Shown in pieces: positions 6,309-9,174 of a stretch of DNA of 9,174 bases. Both the position numbers and the translations under genes were made by a program. The notes beneath the pieces are model-generated. The model had not been told where the DNA came from. It did no database searches and saw nothing but the letters and a program-made list of their open reading frames with translations. The stretch covers positions 1-9,174 of the forward strand of contig CALGRN010000019.1 in the NCBI GenBank assembly GCA_937880835.1, in the 5' to 3' direction. The DNA comes from an uncultured Prevotella sp. (GTDB lineage: Bacteria; Bacteroidota; Bacteroidia; Bacteroidales; Bacteroidaceae). The number at the start of each line of letters is the position of its first letter. Within the stretch, counting starts at the first letter, position 1.

Positions 6309-6498
6309 TATAACCGTTACAATCAGCATGTAGGGACAGACCATGTGTCTGTACGATAACCAACAGGCATACACATTCAATCTTGTTAAATACAAACAGG
6401 CACGTGGTAATACGGACACGCACAGGGCGCGTCCCCCACATGTAGGATATAATATAACCGTTACAATCCACACGTAGGGACAGACCAAGTGTCTGTCC
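6309..6498 (+). repeat. Composite interspersed palindromic repeat, copy 2 (three arms, + - +)
   Basis: Arm C (6330-6354) and arm E (6474-6498) are direct copies, each preceded by TATAACCGTTACAATC (6309-6324 and 6453-6468), making a direct repeat of about 46 bp with a 144-bp period. Both fold into GGACAGAC/GTCTGTCC-type hairpins with 5-nt loops; C has one terminal mismatch. Arm D (about 6414-6437) is inverted, with stem words GGACACGC and GCGCGTCC. The stretch leading to D (AAATACA at 6388, GTGG, AAT, CGGACA, CAC, GGG, GTCCC) aligns with 1814-1865 leading to arm B, so the two blocks are homologous, not merely alike. Confidence 0.8.
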
Positions 6499-6600
6499 AA
6501 AAAATATATAACAACACTAATTCGTATAGGTATGGCAACAAGAAACTTTTTGCAAGACAAAAAGGGAAATAAAACAATAAGCGATATTCATCAAGTTATC

Positions 6601-6630
6601 CGATAATTATAATTCGGCGAACTAATGTTA
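6601..6630 (-). repeat. Right inverted-repeat motif
   Basis: Read on the minus strand this block is TAAC, ATT, AGTTCG, then CGAATTATAATT and ATCG. It shares TAAC, AGTTCG and the 12-base core with the block at 6194-6221 in the same order. The pair brackets the hairpin repeats in an interval of about 437 bp. Confidence 0.55.
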
Positions 6631-6720
6631 TTTAATATTCAACATAAGAAGCAATCTTCCATAAAATGATGCGACATGATAATTACAAATCATATCATTG
6701 CAAAACACGATTTATCCGTC

Positions 6721-7533
6721 CTAATCATTGTCATACATATGCGGAAGGTTCTTCAACTCCTGATAAGTTCTGTTTATGTCATCCCACGTTATTTCAAAAT
6801 TCTTGTCTATAACACGCGGATTGTCAGCCAAAGAATGTGCTATAAGCCAATCGTAAGTTTTCTGCAAATAGAACAATCTCGCAAGAATGCCGTGCGAACC
6901 ACCCTTCAACCAGTCATAACGCAAGAGTTTGTCCATTCCTTTCTCTTTAAGACTGTTTACGATTTTCTTCGATTGGCTTATCGACACCGCACGATCTGAC
7001 GTACCATGCATAATCCAAAGCGGAACTTTTCCCAATCCTTCTATATTATTCAACGAGCAGCCTCCGCACAATGCCATTGCAGCCGCAATCTTTTCAGGAT
7101 ATTTACCCACAAAATCAAGCGTGCCGTATCCGCCGAGACTCATGCCCAACACATATACCCTTGTGGTATCAACCTTATAGTTTGCCTTTGCCCATTCCAA
7201 TATTTCGTTCAACTTATCGGGTTTCCAAGCACCTCCCGGATTTTGCGGAGCAATAACAAATGTAGGAATAATCTTGCCTTTTTCTATTGCGTCCAACACT
7301 CCGTATCTGCGCACACGGTTCATGTTGTTGCCGCAAAGACTTGCTCCGTGAAGGAATATTATGAGCGGCAACTGATGATTGTCTTCAATATATTCATCGG
7401 GAACATACATCCAGAAATTATAACCATTGGGTATTACTCCTCTGTTCTCGTTGAACGTACCCGGCGGAGTTATCTGTGCATTTGCACTAAGGAATGCAAC
7501 GATGCTGATTATTATGATTATCGTTTTTTTCAT
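6721..7533 (-). CDS. Exported alpha/beta-hydrolase (esterase/peptidase-like)
   Basis: This 270-aa protein has a signal peptide (MKKTIIIIISIVAFLSANAQ, cleavage near residue 19-20) and no lipobox cysteine, so a periplasmic or extracellular place is expected. The mature part is a single alpha/beta-hydrolase domain. LIIFLHG at 57-63 forms the oxyanion-hole strand, the nucleophile elbow is GMSLGG with Ser132, the acid is probably Asp180 in HGTSDRAV, and the base is His214 in GGSHG. The fold and spacing resemble the family of short exported esterases/predicted peptidases (COG4099-like, Abhydrolase_2/esterase D-like). The substrate is unknown; acyl or feruloyl esters on glycans are a reasonable guess for a gut or oral Bacteroidales. 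The start codon lies 15 bp after the stop of the NAD synthetase gene, so the two are probably cotranscribed. Confidence 0.87.
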   Translation of the reverse strand: MKKTIIIIISIVAFLSANAQITPPGTFNENRGVIPNGYNFWMYVPDEYIEDNHQLPLIIFLHGASLCGNNMNRVRRYGVLDAIEKGKIIPTFVIAPQNPGGAWKPDKLNEILEWAKANYKVDTTRVYVLGMSLGGYGTLDFVGKYPEKIAAAMALCGGCSLNNIEGLGKVPLWIMHGTSDRAVSISQSKKIVNSLKEKGMDKLLRYDWLKGGSHGILARLFYLQKTYDWLIAHSLADNPRVIDKNFEITWDDINRTYQELKNLPHMYDND

Positions 7534-7548
7534 TTTTATGCCATAAAA

Positions 7549-9162
7549 TCAAAGTGCTTCGCATTCTGAAAGCCAAATTGCGCTCGATGCATCGCTCGGC
7601 ATTCGCCAATCGCCGCGCGGACTAAGGCTGACGCTTCCAACCTTCGTGCCGTCAGGCAAGCATGAACGTTTGAACTGCTGTGAGAAGAAACGACGCACAA
7701 AAACAGTAAGCCATTTCTTTATAACATCGTCATCATACTTTCCGTTAAATGCTTTTTTAGCCAAAAGGAATATCTTGCTTGGACGAAAACCGAAGCGAAG
7801 CATATAATAAAGAAAGAAATCATGCAACTCGTAAGGACCGACAATGTCTTCTGTCTTTTGTTTAATATCGCCGCTTTCTTCGGCAGGAATGAGTTCCGGA
7901 CTTATCGGGGTGTCAATAATATCCATTAGTGTGGCACAAGATTTATCGTCCAATTCGTTATTTGCCACAAAATTTATCAGATGCTTTATCAATGTTTTCG
8001 GAATGCCTACATTCACTCCGTACATACTCATATGGTCGCCGTTATATGTAGCCCAGCCCAAAGCAAGTTCGCTTAAATCGCCCGTGCCTACGACAATCGC
8101 ACCCAATTTGTTGCTAAGATCCATCAGTATTTGAGTACGTTCTCTTGCTTGTGAATTTTCATAAGTGACATCGTGAACGGAAGAATCGTGCCCTATGTCG
8201 CTGAAATGCTGCATCACAGCAGCAGATATATTTATTTCCTCGACAGTCACGTCAAGGCTTTTCATCAGGCTTACGGCATTGTTGTACGTGCGATCTGTTG
8301 TTCCGAAACCGGGCATAGTCACACCTATTATCCCCTTTCGGCTCAATCCTAACTTGTCGAAAGTTTTAACACAAACAAGCAGAGCAAGTGTTGAATCAGC
8401 TCCTCCGCTGATTCCTAACACAACTTTATTGCAGGAAGTGTGCAACAGACGTTTTGCAAGTCCTGCAACCTGAATATTGAATACATCTTCACAACTTTTA
8501 TCCATATCTCGCATTTTCGGTACGAACGGAAAAGGATTTACATCTCGCATTATCTCGAAAGGATGCTGACGAACAGCTTTACAGTCTGTGATTCGGGCAG
8601 AATATTGCGATAATGCAACAGTATTGCGCAGTTCCGAACGTTGAGCATTTACATACGTGCTGTTTGTACGTCGTTCCGAACGCAATCTCTCTATGTCTAT
8701 TTGAGCGACTGTTAATTGTGGCTCGAAAGAAAACCTTTCGCCCTCTTTCAACAGCATTCCATTCTCAAAAACGAGCATATTGCCTCCATAAACAACATCC
8801 TGAGTGCTTTCTCCAAATCCGCAACCACTGTAAACATATCCTGTTATTGTTCGCGCGCTTTGTTGAGCAAGCAGACTCTTCAAGTAATCGTGCTTTCCTA
8901 TAAGTTCGTCACTTGCAGAAAGATTGAATATTATGTCTGCTCCTTCAAGACATAAGCGATTGCTTGGCGGTGTGGGCGCCCATACATCTTCACATATCTC
9001 AACGCCGAATACAGCTCCGTCACTTGTTCTGAACAACTGAGGTACAGAAGAAACCAACACCTTATTACCTGCAAAATCAATCTCCGTAGGGTTCAAGTCC
9101 AGAGATGATGCAAACCATCTTTTTACTCCATCTGATTCAGCAAATGAAGCGGGAATAAAGAG
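7549..9162 (-). CDS. nadE: Glutamine-dependent NAD(+) synthetase, 5' part missing or interrupted
   Basis: The enzyme amidates nicotinic acid adenine dinucleotide to NAD with ATP, taking ammonia from glutamine through an N-terminal nitrilase-type glutaminase domain. Residue numbers here start from a TTG codon at 9096. The nitrilase part shows VEICEDVW with catalytic Cys35, and QQSARTITGYVYS...GFGESTQDVVYGGN. The synthetase part shows the ATP-pyrophosphatase loop SGGADS at 230-235, then MPGFGTTDRTYNNA, TGDLSELALGWATYNGDH, ISPELIPAEESGDIKQKTEDIVGPYELHDF and a complete C-terminus. The first hundred or so residues, with the catalytic Glu and Lys of the glutaminase, are absent. The frame stays open upstream of the TTG and contains KRWFASSLDL, a conserved-looking nitrilase segment, so the TTG is not the natural start; but an in-frame TAA lies at 9163-9165. 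The gene is therefore cut by the window edge and either carries a disruption or a sequence error there. Confidence 0.88.
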   Translation of the reverse strand, partial: LFIPASFAESDGVKRWFASSLDLNPTEIDFAGNKVLVSSVPQLFRTSDGAVFGVEICEDVWAPTPPSNRLCLEGADIIFNLSASDELIGKHDYLKSLLAQQSARTITGYVYSGCGFGESTQDVVYGGNMLVFENGMLLKEGERFSFEPQLTVAQIDIERLRSERRTNSTYVNAQRSELRNTVALSQYSARITDCKAVRQHPFEIMRDVNPFPFVPKMRDMDKSCEDVFNIQVAGLAKRLLHTSCNKVVLGISGGADSTLALLVCVKTFDKLGLSRKGIIGVTMPGFGTTDRTYNNAVSLMKSLDVTVEEINISAAVMQHFSDIGHDSSVHDVTYENSQARERTQILMDLSNKLGAIVVGTGDLSELALGWATYNGDHMSMYGVNVGIPKTLIKHLINFVANNELDDKSCATLMDIIDTPISPELIPAEESGDIKQKTEDIVGPYELHDFFLYYMLRFGFRPSKIFLLAKKAFNGKYDDDVIKKWLTVFVRRFFSQQFKRSCLPDGTKVGSVSLSPRGDWRMPSDASSAIWLSECEAL

Positions 9163-9174
9163 TTATGAATTTTC

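Larger units (their letters stand above)
6124..6720. other. Convergent intergenic region (597 bp) filled mainly with repeats
   Basis: This gap lies between the convergent small acidic gene and the hydrolase gene. After the terminator it contains a left inverted-repeat motif (6194-6221), the second composite palindromic repeat (6309-6498), a 7-bp hairpin CTTTTTG/CAAAAAG (6546-6552 and 6558-6564), and an inverted copy of the left motif (6601-6630). No convincing terminator for the minus-strand hydrolase gene was found; an ATGATA/TATCAT pair at 6676-6698 lacks a T-run. The 91-codon minus-strand frame at 6285-6560 consists of repeat sequence and is rejected as a gene. Confidence 0.8.

Noticed and set aside
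6285..6560. Open frame of 91 codons on the minus strand
   Set aside because: It is read through hairpin arms C, D and E; the repeated CPY.WIVTVI words in its translation simply reflect the DNA repeats.
6676..6698. ATGATA/TATCAT inverted pair after the hydrolase gene as a terminator
   Set aside because: The stem is short and AT-only apart from one G-C pair, the loop is 11 nt and no T-run follows on the minus strand.

Overview
The window looks like chromosomal DNA from a member of the Bacteroidales, most likely a Prevotella-type organism. The evidence is coding style and architecture: TAnnTTTG promoter boxes, A-rich leaders mostly without Shine-Dalgarno sites, a very large exported protein with a type IX-like C-terminal tail, a TonB-family protein of the usual Bacteroidales layout, and a glutamine-dependent NAD synthetase. 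No database search was possible, so the genus is an inference.

Layout. Positions 1-561 (minus) hold the N-terminal part of a trans-polyprenyl diphosphate synthase that runs off the left edge. Upstream of it on the same strand, 722-1438 encodes a TonB-family energy transducer with a good promoter at 1575-1604. Positions 1439-2401 are non-coding and hold a composite palindromic repeat, a second small palindrome cluster, and a dense probable control region for the next gene. Positions 2402-5932 (plus) encode an exported protein of 1176 aa of unknown function. It is followed after 14 bp by a 58-aa acidic protein (5947-6123) with a perfect Shine-Dalgarno site, and then by a rho-independent terminator. 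Positions 6181-6720 are again non-coding and hold a second copy of the composite repeat, bracketed by inverted repeats. On the minus strand, 7549-9162 (NAD synthetase, 5' end missing or broken) and 6721-7533 (exported alpha/beta-hydrolase) lie 15 bp apart and probably form one transcription unit.

How the parts relate. The flanking minus-strand genes are ordinary household or envelope genes. The accessory part is the central plus-strand unit of large exported protein plus small acidic partner. It has its own promoter with direct and inverted repeats and its own terminator, and it is framed on both sides by related copies of the same interspersed repeat. The cassette and the repeats framing it are the most interesting part of the window. 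No CRISPR array, tRNA, rRNA, transposase or integrase was seen.
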